39,806 nt of DNA from an uncultured Bacteroidota bacterium. Its GTDB lineage: Bacteria > Bacteroidota > Bacteroidia > Flavobacteriales > Flavobacteriaceae. The translations under genes and the position numbers were made by a program. Below the pieces are notes generated by a model. That model saw only the letters and a program-made list of their open reading frames with translations, made no database searches and was not told the DNA's origin. Shown here piece by piece: positions 9,768-17,443 of the stretch. The DNA is taken from NCBI GenBank assembly GCA_903889745.1, contig CAISYO010000201.1:1-39806 (forward strand), given 5' to 3'. Numbering within the stretch: position 1 is the stretch's first letter; the number at the start of each line of letters is the position of its first letter.

Positions 9768-10466
9768 TTATCCGTTAACCAATAAAGTAGACATACCGCC
9801 ATCTACATGAAACACTTGTCCTGAAATCCAACTGCTTTTATCGCTTAATAAAAAAGTTGCCATCTGTGCGCTGTCTTCAGGTGTTCCAAATCGTTTCAAT
9901 GGATGACGCTCAGCAGATTTCTCTTGTTTGGTTTCGTTGTTCAAGAATTTATCAGCTAATGGTGTATCGGTTAAAGAGGGTGCAATTACGTTGACTCTAA
10001 TCTTAGGTGCATATTCTGCCGCCAAGGCTTTTGCAAATCCTTCAATAGCTCCTTTTGCAGCCGCAACACTAGTATGAAAAGGCATTCCCATTGTTGCTGC
10101 AACACTACTGAACAAAACAATACTCGATTGTTCGCCAGCGGTTAAATTAGGTAATACTGCCTGAATAACTTTGACCAAACTAATAAAATTAATCTGTAAA
10201 TCAGCTTCAAAAGCTTCAGGTTTTAAGCCTCTAAACGGACGCAAATTAATACTTCCTGGGCAATACACTAATCCATCAATAACAGCAGGTAGTTGAGAGG
10301 TGTCCAAACTATCAGTTGTTGCATCAAAGGGAATATGGGTAACGTTTAATCCCGCTAAATTTTCATTGGTTCTTGAAGCTACAAATAGCTTATTATCATT
10401 TTGAAGTTCTTTCGCAATGGCTAACCCAATGCCATAAGAACCGCCTATTAATAGTATATTTTTCAT
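9768..10466 (-). CDS. Atypical short-chain dehydrogenase/reductase (SDR)
   Basis: 232 residues with a Rossmann fold. The nucleotide-binding GGSYGIG is at 8-14, the catalytic-region serine is in LFSSVAATMG (120-121), K138 is in AAAKGAIEG, and the C-terminal PLKRFGTPED...ISGQVFHVDGG block is typical of SDRs. The usual YxxxK tyrosine is replaced by valine at 134, so standard oxidoreductase chemistry is doubtful. SDRs of this kind occur beside photolyase genes in other bacteria. One idea is a role in making or handling a pterin or flavin cofactor, but nothing in the sequence proves it. The gene is 3 nt from the SRPBCC gene upstream and is clearly co-transcribed with it. Confidence 0.85.
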   Translation of the reverse strand: MKNILLIGGSYGIGLAIAKELQNDNKLFVASRTNENLAGLNVTHIPFDATTDSLDTSQLPAVIDGLVYCPGSINLRPFRGLKPEAFEADLQINFISLVKVIQAVLPNLTAGEQSSIVLFSSVAATMGMPFHTSVAAAKGAIEGFAKALAAEYAPKIRVNVIAPSLTDTPLADKFLNNETKQEKSAERHPLKRFGTPEDSAQMATFLLSDKSSWISGQVFHVDGGMSTLLVNG

Positions 10467-10469
10467 TGT

Positions 10470-10937
10470 TTATCCTTTAAATTCTCCAAATAATTCAATT
10501 AATTTTTTTCTTCTGTAATTAAAAATTTCATCTAGTTTTGGCTTCACCAAAAAAGGATGCACTAATTGCCCTAAAATCCCCATAGGTACTTTATAATCGA
10601 CAATATCTTCCATTTCTACACCACCCGGAATTTCTTTGATAAAATGTTTGTGATGCCATAATGCATAAGGGCCAAAGCGTTGTTCATCTACAAAATAGTG
10701 TTTGTCTACTACATGCGTTATTTCGGTGACCCATTTCGTAGGAATGCCTAAAACAGGCGTCACAATGTATTGGATAATTTGTCCTGGAAACATTGGTCTG
10801 TCAGCTCCTGACAAAATTTTAAATCCCATATATTCAGGCGTAATTTTTTGTAAATTTTTTGGATCCGATAATAATTCCCAAGCTTCATCTAAGGATATAG
10901 GTAAATTTTGTTTGGTGTGTAAACGGTATATTTTCAT
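10470..10937 (-). CDS. SRPBCC (START-like) ligand-binding family protein
   Basis: 155 residues with the helix-grip pattern of the SRPBCC superfamily: LPISLDEAWELLSDPKNLQKITPEYMGFKIL at the start, a central beta-sheet (KWVTEITHVVDKHYFVDEQRFGPYALWHHKH) and a long C-terminal helix (LDEIFNYRRKKLIELFG). Close relatives are often labelled 'cell division inhibitor' from old annotation, without good evidence. The fold binds a small hydrophobic ligand. No signal peptide is present, so it is cytosolic. It is the first gene of the photolyase cluster and probably carries the cluster promoter (a near-match TAACTTTA lies about 20 nt upstream on the minus strand). Confidence 0.85.
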   Translation of the reverse strand: MKIYRLHTKQNLPISLDEAWELLSDPKNLQKITPEYMGFKILSGADRPMFPGQIIQYIVTPVLGIPTKWVTEITHVVDKHYFVDEQRFGPYALWHHKHFIKEIPGGVEMEDIVDYKVPMGILGQLVHPFLVKPKLDEIFNYRRKKLIELFGEFKG

Positions 10938-11046
10938 GATTCTTAATTTGATGTAAAGTTATTAAATTTGTTTAACATAGAAATTAAAAGATTAAACAAA
11001 ATAATCTATTTAAGTAATAATTAACATTTGGATGAAATACAATTTG

Positions 11047-11054
11047 TAATTTTG
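11047..11054 (+). promoter_or_regulatory. Bacteroidota -7 element (TAATTTTG) for the DUF2911 gene
   Basis: TAATTTTG fits TAnnTTTG, 20 nt before the ATG at 11075. A TTG at 11028-11030 lies 16 nt upstream, slightly short of the usual spacing. Confidence 0.5.
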
Positions 11055-11074
11055 GAACACTAAACAAATAAATC

Positions 11075-11926
11075 ATGAAAAAAATAAGTATTTTATTGGC
11101 GCTTTTGTTAGCCAATTTTTATGTTACAGCACAAGTTAAAACTCCTCAAGCGAGTCCATTGGCTAAAATTGATCAAGTGGTAGGATTGACAAATATTCAA
11201 ATTGAGTATTCTCGTCCTAGTGCAAAAGGGAGAACCGTTTATGGCGATTTAGTTCCTTTTGGTAAACTTTGGAGAACAGGTGCCAACGGAAATACTACCA
11301 TTTCTTTTAGTGAAGATACTAAAATAGCAGGTAAAGAACTTAAGAAAGGAAAATATGCATTGTACACTACGCCAAAAGCAGACAGTTGGGATGTGATTTT
11401 TTACTCTGAAACCAATAACTGGGGATTACCAGAAGAATGGAATGATGAAAAAGTGGCTTTAAAAGTAACTGTTAAACCAGAAACTACTACAAAATCGGTG
11501 GAGTCGTTTTCTATTTTTCTAAATAATTTAACCAATGATGCTGGGGTGATTGAATTATCATGGGAGCGCACATTGGTAAGTATTCCATTTACGGTTCCTA
11601 CACAGGAGGCTGCAATGAAGAGTATCGAGAAAACGTTAGCAGGTCCTGCTGCAGGTGATTATTTTGCAGCAGCACAATATTTTTACCAATCAAATAATGA
11701 TTTAAATAAAGCGTTAACGTGGGTAAATACTGCAATAAGCTTGTTGCCTAAAGATAAAGATGTACCATATTGGTATTTGCGTTTAAAATCACTAATTCAA
11801 GCGAAATCAGGTGATAAAAAAGGAGCTATTGCAACTGCTAAAGAATCGTTGGCTTTAGCAACTAAAGCGGGTAATGGCGATTATGAAAAAATGAATAAAG
11901 ACAGTATTGCTGAATGGTCTAAATAA
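11075..11926 (+). CDS. Secreted DUF2911 domain protein
   Basis: 283 residues. A Sec signal peptide (MKKISILLALLLANFYVTAQ) is cleaved at about residue 20. It is followed by the DUF2911 domain (about 25-165), recognisable by SPLAKIDQVVGLTNIQIEYSRPSAKGR, FGKLWRTGANGNTTI and GKYALYTTP. The C-terminal ~100 residues are helical and TPR-like (DLNKALTWVNTAISLLP ... GDKKGAIATAKESLALA). DUF2911 proteins are common in Bacteroidota and have no assigned function. The signal peptide places it in the periplasm or outside. It has its own promoter and terminator, so it is probably a single-gene unit. Confidence 0.92.
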   Translation: MKKISILLALLLANFYVTAQVKTPQASPLAKIDQVVGLTNIQIEYSRPSAKGRTVYGDLVPFGKLWRTGANGNTTISFSEDTKIAGKELKKGKYALYTTPKADSWDVIFYSETNNWGLPEEWNDEKVALKVTVKPETTTKSVESFSIFLNNLTNDAGVIELSWERTLVSIPFTVPTQEAAMKSIEKTLAGPAAGDYFAAAQYFYQSNNDLNKALTWVNTAISLLPKDKDVPYWYLRLKSLIQAKSGDKKGAIATAKESLALATKAGNGDYEKMNKDSIAEWSK

Positions 11927-11948
11927 TTCATGCAGTCTTTAAAATATA

Positions 11949-11980
11949 AATCCAGAACGTTTGTTCTGGATTTTTTTTAT
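11949..11980 (+). terminator. Intrinsic terminator between the DUF2911 and symporter genes
   Basis: AATCCAGAAC and GTTCTGGATT form a perfect 10-bp stem with a GTTT loop (11949-11972), followed by a T run. The complementary strand has fewer Us after the stem, so it mainly serves the plus-strand gene. It could also act for the converging symporter gene, which ends at 11977. Confidence 0.9.
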
Positions 11981-13686
11981 GCTTTTGAGTTGATGATTTT
12001 TTGAAATAGAAAAGATAGCACTATGGTCAACAATACACCTATTAAATTTAACCATAAATAACCCAGCTTTTCACTTTCATTGGATTCAAACAAAATATAC
12101 TTCAGAAAAATTAGAATTACAATGGCTTGGCTAATCAAACCGCTGTAGAACGCTGCCTTTCCCTTGATGTAGTGAAAATAAAATCCAATGAGAAAAATAC
12201 CTAAAACTGTTCCGTAAAATATGGATCCAATGATGTTGACCAATTGAATTAAATTCTCAAATAGCGAACTCACACAAGCAAAACCAATAGCTATAATTCC
12301 CCAAAACAAGGTAAAATATTGGGTGGCAACCACATATTGTTTTTCTGATTTTACGGTTACATTGCGTTTGTATAAATCAATTGACGAAGTAGCTGCTAAA
12401 GAGTTTAATCCCGAAGCACTTGAAGACATGGCAGCACTGATAATTACAGCGAGCAACAATCCCAACAGTCCTTTAGGCAAGTAATTCATAATGAAATATA
12501 AAAACACATAGTCTTTGTCATTGGTTTCAGCGCTATTATCTGCTTTAGAAATGATTTCTTTGGCATCATTACGCAATTCTTTTTCTTCCAATGAAAGTGC
12601 AATCATCTTTTTTCGAAGCGTAGGATTGTCATAAGCATTGTGCTTTAACTGTTCGATGTAAATCTGATTGACAACTTTTTTATCAATATTGATTTGGTTG
12701 AGTTCTGCTTCAAGTGCTTCATATTCCTTTTTTTGATCCGATTGCAGCACCTTCTCAACATTGGTTGGATTAAAATGCAATGGTGCATCATTAAATTGGA
12801 AGAATACAAAAACCAAAACTCCAGTTAATAGAATAAAGAATTGCATCGGTACTTTTAAAAGACCATTCATGATGAGTCCCATTTGGCTTTCTTTGATTGA
12901 CTTTCCTGAAAGGTAGCGACCTACTTGTGATTGATCGGTTCCAAAATAAGAAAGCATTAAGAAAAAACCACCTGTAATTCCACTCCAAACGGTATAGCGG
13001 GTTTCTGGATTATAGGAAAAATCTAAAATATCCATTTTACCATTGGCACCCGCAATATGCAGTACATTTGAAAAATCAACATCTTCTGGTAAATAGGCTA
13101 AAATAACAAAAAAGGTGATGAACATGCCCGACATGATGACAAACATTTGTTGCTTTTGGGTAACATTCACTGCTTTTGTACCGCCTGTAACCGTGTAGAT
13201 AATTACTAATACGCCAATAAAAATGTTTAAGAACGTTAAATTCCAACCCAGTAATGCCGATAAAATAATGGATGGTGCATATATGGTAATTCCTGTTCCT
13301 AGTCCTCTTTGAATTAAAAACAAAACAGCTGCTAAAGTGCGGGTTTGAACATTAAAGCGTTGCTCTAAATATTCATAAGCAGTATAGACTTTTAGACGGT
13401 GGTAAATAGGAATGAACGTATAGGCAATAACAATCATGGCTATTGGTAAACCAAAATAAAATTGCACAAATCCCATGCCGTCGTGATAGGCTTGCCCGGG
13501 TGTCGATAGGAAAGTAATTGCGCTGGCTTGGGTTGCCATTACAGATACTCCAACCGTAAACCAAGGGGTTTCATTGTTGTCTAATAAGTAATCTTTTACC
13601 GTAGCGCTTCCTTTGGTTTTTATAACCCCATACACTACAATAAAAAATAGGGTAGTAGATAATACAATCCAATCTAAAATTTCCAT
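11977..13686 (-). CDS. Sodium:solute symporter (SSS family)
   Basis: 569 residues with about 13 hydrophobic segments and the SSS core. VSVMATQASAITFLSTPGQAYHDG covers the TM1-region sodium site, followed by FGLPIAMIVIAYTFIPIYHRL and SYFGTDQSQVGRYLSGKS. ISAAMSSSASGLNSLAATSSIDLY is the other half of the sodium site. A hydrophilic, coiled-coil-like insertion of about 85 residues (roughly 305-390, rich in E, K and Q) interrupts the membrane core. The substrate is unknown; sugars, acids and sialic acid are typical of the family. The start lies 1 nt after the stop of a 34-residue membrane-protein gene, which suggests coupled translation. PIG-L deacetylase and other membrane genes lie upstream in the same direction. 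Confidence 0.92.
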   Translation of the reverse strand: MEILDWIVLSTTLFFIVVYGVIKTKGSATVKDYLLDNNETPWFTVGVSVMATQASAITFLSTPGQAYHDGMGFVQFYFGLPIAMIVIAYTFIPIYHRLKVYTAYEYLEQRFNVQTRTLAAVLFLIQRGLGTGITIYAPSIILSALLGWNLTFLNIFIGVLVIIYTVTGGTKAVNVTQKQQMFVIMSGMFITFFVILAYLPEDVDFSNVLHIAGANGKMDILDFSYNPETRYTVWSGITGGFFLMLSYFGTDQSQVGRYLSGKSIKESQMGLIMNGLLKVPMQFFILLTGVLVFVFFQFNDAPLHFNPTNVEKVLQSDQKKEYEALEAELNQINIDKKVVNQIYIEQLKHNAYDNPTLRKKMIALSLEEKELRNDAKEIISKADNSAETNDKDYVFLYFIMNYLPKGLLGLLLAVIISAAMSSSASGLNSLAATSSIDLYKRNVTVKSEKQYVVATQYFTLFWGIIAIGFACVSSLFENLIQLVNIIGSIFYGTVLGIFLIGFYFHYIKGKAAFYSGLISQAIVILIFLKYILFESNESEKLGYLWLNLIGVLLTIVLSFLFQKIINSKA

Positions 13687-13687
13687 A

Positions 13688-13792
13688 CTAGTTGTATATT
13701 TCCATTAGTAAATAGAAAATTAAAATATATAAAGCATTTAGAATCAAAACGATGCTATAGCTTTTTTTCCATTTATGTTTTTGTTCTTCCAT
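13688..13792 (-). CDS. 34-residue single-span protein, probable symporter accessory peptide
   Basis: ATG at 13792 (MEEQKHKWKKSYSIVLILN...) and TAG at 13690-13688. The peptide has a charged, basic N-terminus of about 12 residues and one hydrophobic span (SIVLILNALYILIFYLLM), ending EIYN. One nucleotide separates its stop from the symporter ATG, so translation is very likely coupled. Small single-span proteins directly before SSS symporters are known accessory subunits in other bacteria (for example YjcH-type DUF485 before ActP, though that family is longer). This peptide is below usual gene-calling limits. The call rests on position, hydrophobicity and coupling. Confidence 0.65.
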   Translation of the reverse strand: MEEQKHKWKKSYSIVLILNALYILIFYLLMEIYN

Positions 13793-13803
13793 AAAGTTTT
13801 TGT

Positions 13804-13854
13804 TTCAAGTTTAGCTTCGCTCTGTTAGGATGCACCTCGGGTCAAGTTTTTAGT
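13804..13854. repeat. TTCAAGT-type words interrupted by a GC-richer segment
   Basis: TTCAAGT (13804-13810) and GGTCAAGT / TTTTAGT (13840-13854) flank about 29 nt of mixed, GC-richer sequence (AGCTTCGCTC ... CACCTCGGG) that looks inserted into the array. It lies between the small symporter peptide gene and the PIG-L gene. Confidence 0.5.
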
Positions 13855-13869
13855 TAAAAATCAAATTCA

Positions 13870-16317
13870 TTAGTTGTCCAGCGCAATCATATTGGCTAGT
13901 AATCGATAGGCACCACCCACACCTTCGGGTAATTCTCTAAAGAAACTTAAGCCAGTATAGATGTAATTTCCTTTTCCAAACTTAGCAATTAACAAACTTC
14001 CTTTCTTTTCAGTTTCGCCTTCATCATGTGATGCTAAAATAGGAATAAATTCGTTACCCCATTTGTTCGGATAATATAACCCTTGTTCTTGTACCCAGCC
14101 AGTGAAATCGTTTTCAGTAATCTTATTTGGATAATGTAATACTTTATGATCAGGTGCCAAAAAGGTAACCTTAGCCTTTTCATTGGTCACACGATCGTTA
14201 GAAAGCTTTAATTCAAATGGCGCTATTTCTTTAGTTACTAAATTATTAGTAGTGTTGTATTGAACAATTACATTACCACCATTTTTAACGTATTCAAACA
14301 ATATTTTATTCTTAAATTTCAATTCGTCAACTACATTAAACGCACGAATTCCTAACAGTACAGCGTCAAATGGGGCGAGTTTTTCAAGGGTAATTGCTTC
14401 GGGTTGTATCAAAGTTACAGTATATCCTAAATTCTCTAAACTTTTAGGAACTTCATCGCCTGCACCCATAATATAAGCAATCGTTTTTGCTTTGGTCTCA
14501 TTAGACAATTTTACCAGCTTGGCTTCTGAAGGAACTAAAATAGTTTGCTTTGGAATATGCGTATATTGAATAGTAATTAATTCAGCATCAATAGTTTGGT
14601 TGTCTATCTCAACCAGTGCTTTGAGCATAGTCGTTACCTCTTTTTTACCAGGGAATACTTTAAAGGTGAATTTTTGATCTTCATTTTTAGCTGCAATAGT
14701 AAACGGTATTACCGTTGGACTCACACTCCAATCTTCGGGAAGTTGTAACGATAATTTTCCTGAAACACCTGCACGATGGGCTTTTACTACCACGGTAATT
14801 TCTTTGGGTTGTGCGTTGTTAAAAATCACAACTTTAGGAGCAATGGCAGTAGTTACACTAGGTAAAACTGTAAACGGAACATACGTTTCTCCGTCGTCGG
14901 GATTGTTGAATTTATAACTGATGTTTTTTACAAATTCAATTTGAGTACCTTCAATTTCTAGCGTGAATACAACCGGATAATTACTGGAAATTTCAGGTAG
15001 TATTCTCAAGGATTTATCGGATACATGATACATTCCTTCTGATTTTTTTTCTTTAAGCCAAAACAGATTGGAATAATCGGTAGTGCTTGCTATAGCGCAA
15101 TCTTTGAACTGAAAATTGAGCTTTTCATTGTTTTTTAAAACCACATTTTTAGTGGCATCTTGAATATTCAGCGCACTTACACTTATTAATTTAACGGTTG
15201 AAGCACTTCTATTGATTACTTCAATAGAAAGGTTAAACTTGCTGTCTTTTGTAGTAGTTTCGGTATCGGCAACTGCTTCCATAAATAAGCCACTGCAGGC
15301 TTCAATAATTTTCAGAATTTGTTTGCTTTTTATGGCTTTCCAATGGCTGTCTTTCAGCTTTTGAATCAAATTGTAGGCGGCTACTAAATTAGGAATATGT
15401 ACCGATGGGTTTTCAAAGTTGAAGTTTTTCTCCACCGTATAGAGTAGGGTTCCAATTTCTTTTCCGCCTGCTACGCGATTCCAAGTGGTGTCAATGCCTT
15501 CAAATATCGAACTGTTTTTCGGTAAATCACCTTTTAGTAATTCTAAATATTCGGTTTCTTCTCCTCGTGATCCTAATGTTCCAAACCCTTGGCATTTATG
15601 CTGACTTCGGCTTAATGCGGCAATTTCATTATTGCTTTTTCCTTTCAGTGGATAATATACATTGGATTTAATCGCCACTAAATTGGATTTATCGGCAGCA
15701 TCAAAGGCTTCCTGACTACCATAAAACCACCACGAAGTATTAAAAAATACTCTTTTTGGTTGATAAGGTGTTATTGCATAGGCTTCTAAACTCAACTGTG
15801 CCGATGCGGTATGATGGCCGTGAGTAGATCCTGGGGTGTTGTGTGCAAACCGATTGATGATGATGTCGGGGCGATAGGTTTCAATTACTTGCAGCACATC
15901 TTTTAATACTTCCTTTTTGTTCCAAATGGCATAGGTTTCATTCGGTTCTTTTGAAAAACCAAAATCATTCGCGCGGGTAAAAAACTGTTCGCCACCATCA
16001 ATTCTTCGTGCGGCTAATAATTCTTGGGTACGAATGGCGCCTAATTTCTCTCTAAGTTCGTTGCCTATTAGATTTTGACCACCATCGCCTCTAGTTAAAG
16101 ATAAATAGGCAGTTTGCGCATGATAATGATTCGAAAAATAAGTAATTAATTTGGTGTTCTCATCATCAGGATGCGCTGCTACATACAATACTTTGCCTAG
16201 AAAGTTGAGTTTTTGTACTTGCTCATAAATTTCTACTGAATTTAGTTTCTGTGGTGCCTGCGCCCATAAGGTAGTCGAGCAACAAAGGAGTACGAGTAAC
16301 GAATATTTTTTTAGCAT
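13870..16317 (-). CDS. Large secreted PIG-L family deacetylase
   Basis: 815 residues. A signal peptide (MLKKYSLLVLLCCSTTLWAQ) is followed by a PIG-L/LmbE zinc deacetylase domain (about 30-280) with AHPDDE at 48-53 and HGHHTAS near 166-172, the metal and catalytic motifs. The middle (about 340-600) is beta-rich and contains an NEW3-like segment (GVSGKLSLQLPEDWSVSP). The C-terminal ~200 residues resemble a glutamine-amidotransferase/ThuA-like fold (LLGIRAFNVVDELKF, YVKNGGNVIVQYN). PIG-L enzymes remove acetyl groups from N-acetylglucosamine-like moieties. Signal peptide and size suggest action on an exported glycan or glycoconjugate. The nearby SSS symporter could import the product, which is inference from context. 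It is 12 nt downstream of the MscS gene and ends 78 nt before the small peptide gene. Confidence 0.92.
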   Translation of the reverse strand: MLKKYSLLVLLCCSTTLWAQAPQKLNSVEIYEQVQKLNFLGKVLYVAAHPDDENTKLITYFSNHYHAQTAYLSLTRGDGGQNLIGNELREKLGAIRTQELLAARRIDGGEQFFTRANDFGFSKEPNETYAIWNKKEVLKDVLQVIETYRPDIIINRFAHNTPGSTHGHHTASAQLSLEAYAITPYQPKRVFFNTSWWFYGSQEAFDAADKSNLVAIKSNVYYPLKGKSNNEIAALSRSQHKCQGFGTLGSRGEETEYLELLKGDLPKNSSIFEGIDTTWNRVAGGKEIGTLLYTVEKNFNFENPSVHIPNLVAAYNLIQKLKDSHWKAIKSKQILKIIEACSGLFMEAVADTETTTKDSKFNLSIEVINRSASTVKLISVSALNIQDATKNVVLKNNEKLNFQFKDCAIASTTDYSNLFWLKEKKSEGMYHVSDKSLRILPEISSNYPVVFTLEIEGTQIEFVKNISYKFNNPDDGETYVPFTVLPSVTTAIAPKVVIFNNAQPKEITVVVKAHRAGVSGKLSLQLPEDWSVSPTVIPFTIAAKNEDQKFTFKVFPGKKEVTTMLKALVEIDNQTIDAELITIQYTHIPKQTILVPSEAKLVKLSNETKAKTIAYIMGAGDEVPKSLENLGYTVTLIQPEAITLEKLAPFDAVLLGIRAFNVVDELKFKNKILFEYVKNGGNVIVQYNTTNNLVTKEIAPFELKLSNDRVTNEKAKVTFLAPDHKVLHYPNKITENDFTGWVQEQGLYYPNKWGNEFIPILASHDEGETEKKGSLLIAKFGKGNYIYTGLSFFRELPEGVGGAYRLLANMIALDN

Positions 16318-16329
16318 GCTAAATGGTAT

Positions 16330-16866
16330 TTAATCAAAAAATTCTTTTTCTTCTGTAATTCTATAAATTACCGAAATTCCTTTTTGCATCAATAGGTTGT
16401 TAGGATAGGTAATCATTTCACCATCACTTGATTGCAAAATAATATAAAACGCTTTTACATCCATAATTTCACCTTCCACCGGAAAATCTTTATCGTGAAT
16501 CTTTATTTTATCACCAATTTTAAACGGATAGGAAAAAAAGATGATGATTCCGGCCGAAATATTACTCAATATAGACCATTGGGCAAACGATGCCACACCC
16601 ACTACGGCAAATACCGAAGAGGTAATCAATAAGATTTGGTCTTTCTTTACCCCCCAAATGATGATGATCGAACTAAAGGCTAAGATGTTGATGAGTAAAT
16701 GAATGTACTTAACAACCAAATTAGTACGGTGTTCTAATATCGAATTGCTTTTGGCATATTTGCGTACGATTTTTGTACTGCTTATTCTAAATATAAAATA
16801 TAAAACGAGTACGATTAACGTACCAATTTCTTCATGTAAATACGGATTTTCAACTAACTTAAACAT
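16330..16866 (-). CDS. Small MscS-type mechanosensitive ion channel
   Basis: 178 residues, shorter than E. coli MscS. About three membrane spans occur in the first 95 residues. The last one, with small residues (SVFAVVGVASFAQWSILSNISAGIIIFF), matches the pore helix TM3. A short MscS beta-domain follows (FKIGDKIKIHDKDFPVEGEIMDVKAFYIILQSSDGEMITYPNNLLMQK). The large C-terminal cage domain is mostly missing. Such channels open on membrane tension to release solutes. Its start overlaps the end of maf by 8 nt, so the two are translationally linked. Confidence 0.9.
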   Translation of the reverse strand: MFKLVENPYLHEEIGTLIVLVLYFIFRISSTKIVRKYAKSNSILEHRTNLVVKYIHLLINILAFSSIIIIWGVKKDQILLITSSVFAVVGVASFAQWSILSNISAGIIIFFSYPFKIGDKIKIHDKDFPVEGEIMDVKAFYIILQSSDGEMITYPNNLLMQKGISVIYRITEEKEFFD

Positions 16867-17443
16867 AGGCTATTAATTTTTGAAACAGTAATTCGGTAGG
16901 TAATCCCACCACATTGGTATAGGAACCTTCAATTTTTGAAATGCCAATTAACCCAATCCAATCTTGTATGCCATAACTTCCGGCCTTGTCAAAGGGTTGG
17001 TATTGGTCTAAATAATACTGAATGGCGGCATCAGATAGTGCAGCAAAGGTAACTTTCGTAACACAATGAAACACTTCGGTTTTTTCTATGGATTTCAAAC
17101 AAACCGACGTAATGACTTCGTGGGTTTGATTCGATAATTTTTGTAACATCGCAAAGGCATCGGCGGCATCTGTTGGTTTGCCTAATGCTGTGCCGTTGAG
17201 CCAAACAATAGTATCAGAGGTTACTAATACATCGTTTTCTGCCAATTCGTTTTCAAAGGCATTTGCTTTTAGTTCGGCTAAATAATTGGTAATCTCTTCC
17301 GCTTTTAAATGATTGGGATATACTTCCTCAATTTCTTTTAATCGAATAGTAAACGGTATAGCCAAGTCTTTAAAAAACTGCTGCCTTCTGGGTGAACCCG
17401 AAGCTAATATGATGTTTTTATGGTGTACAATTTCTTTAAGCAT
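16859..17443 (-). CDS. maf: Maf family nucleotide pyrophosphatase
   Basis: 194 residues, the normal Maf length. The N-terminal signature ILASGSPRRQQFFKDL is at 12-27. The conserved ELKANAF, LVTSDTIVWLNG (metal-binding aspartate), GKPTDAADAFAMLQKLS and DKAGSYGIQDW...SYTNVVGLP blocks are present. Maf proteins hydrolyse non-canonical or uridine/thymidine nucleoside triphosphates to monophosphates as house-cleaning enzymes. The KAGSYGIQ form fits the dTTP/UTP (YhdE-like) group. It overlaps the UbiA-like gene upstream and the MscS gene downstream by 8 nt each, forming a compact operon. Confidence 0.93.
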   Translation of the reverse strand: MLKEIVHHKNIILASGSPRRQQFFKDLAIPFTIRLKEIEEVYPNHLKAEEITNYLAELKANAFENELAENDVLVTSDTIVWLNGTALGKPTDAADAFAMLQKLSNQTHEVITSVCLKSIEKTEVFHCVTKVTFAALSDAAIQYYLDQYQPFDKAGSYGIQDWIGLIGISKIEGSYTNVVGLPTELLFQKLIAYV

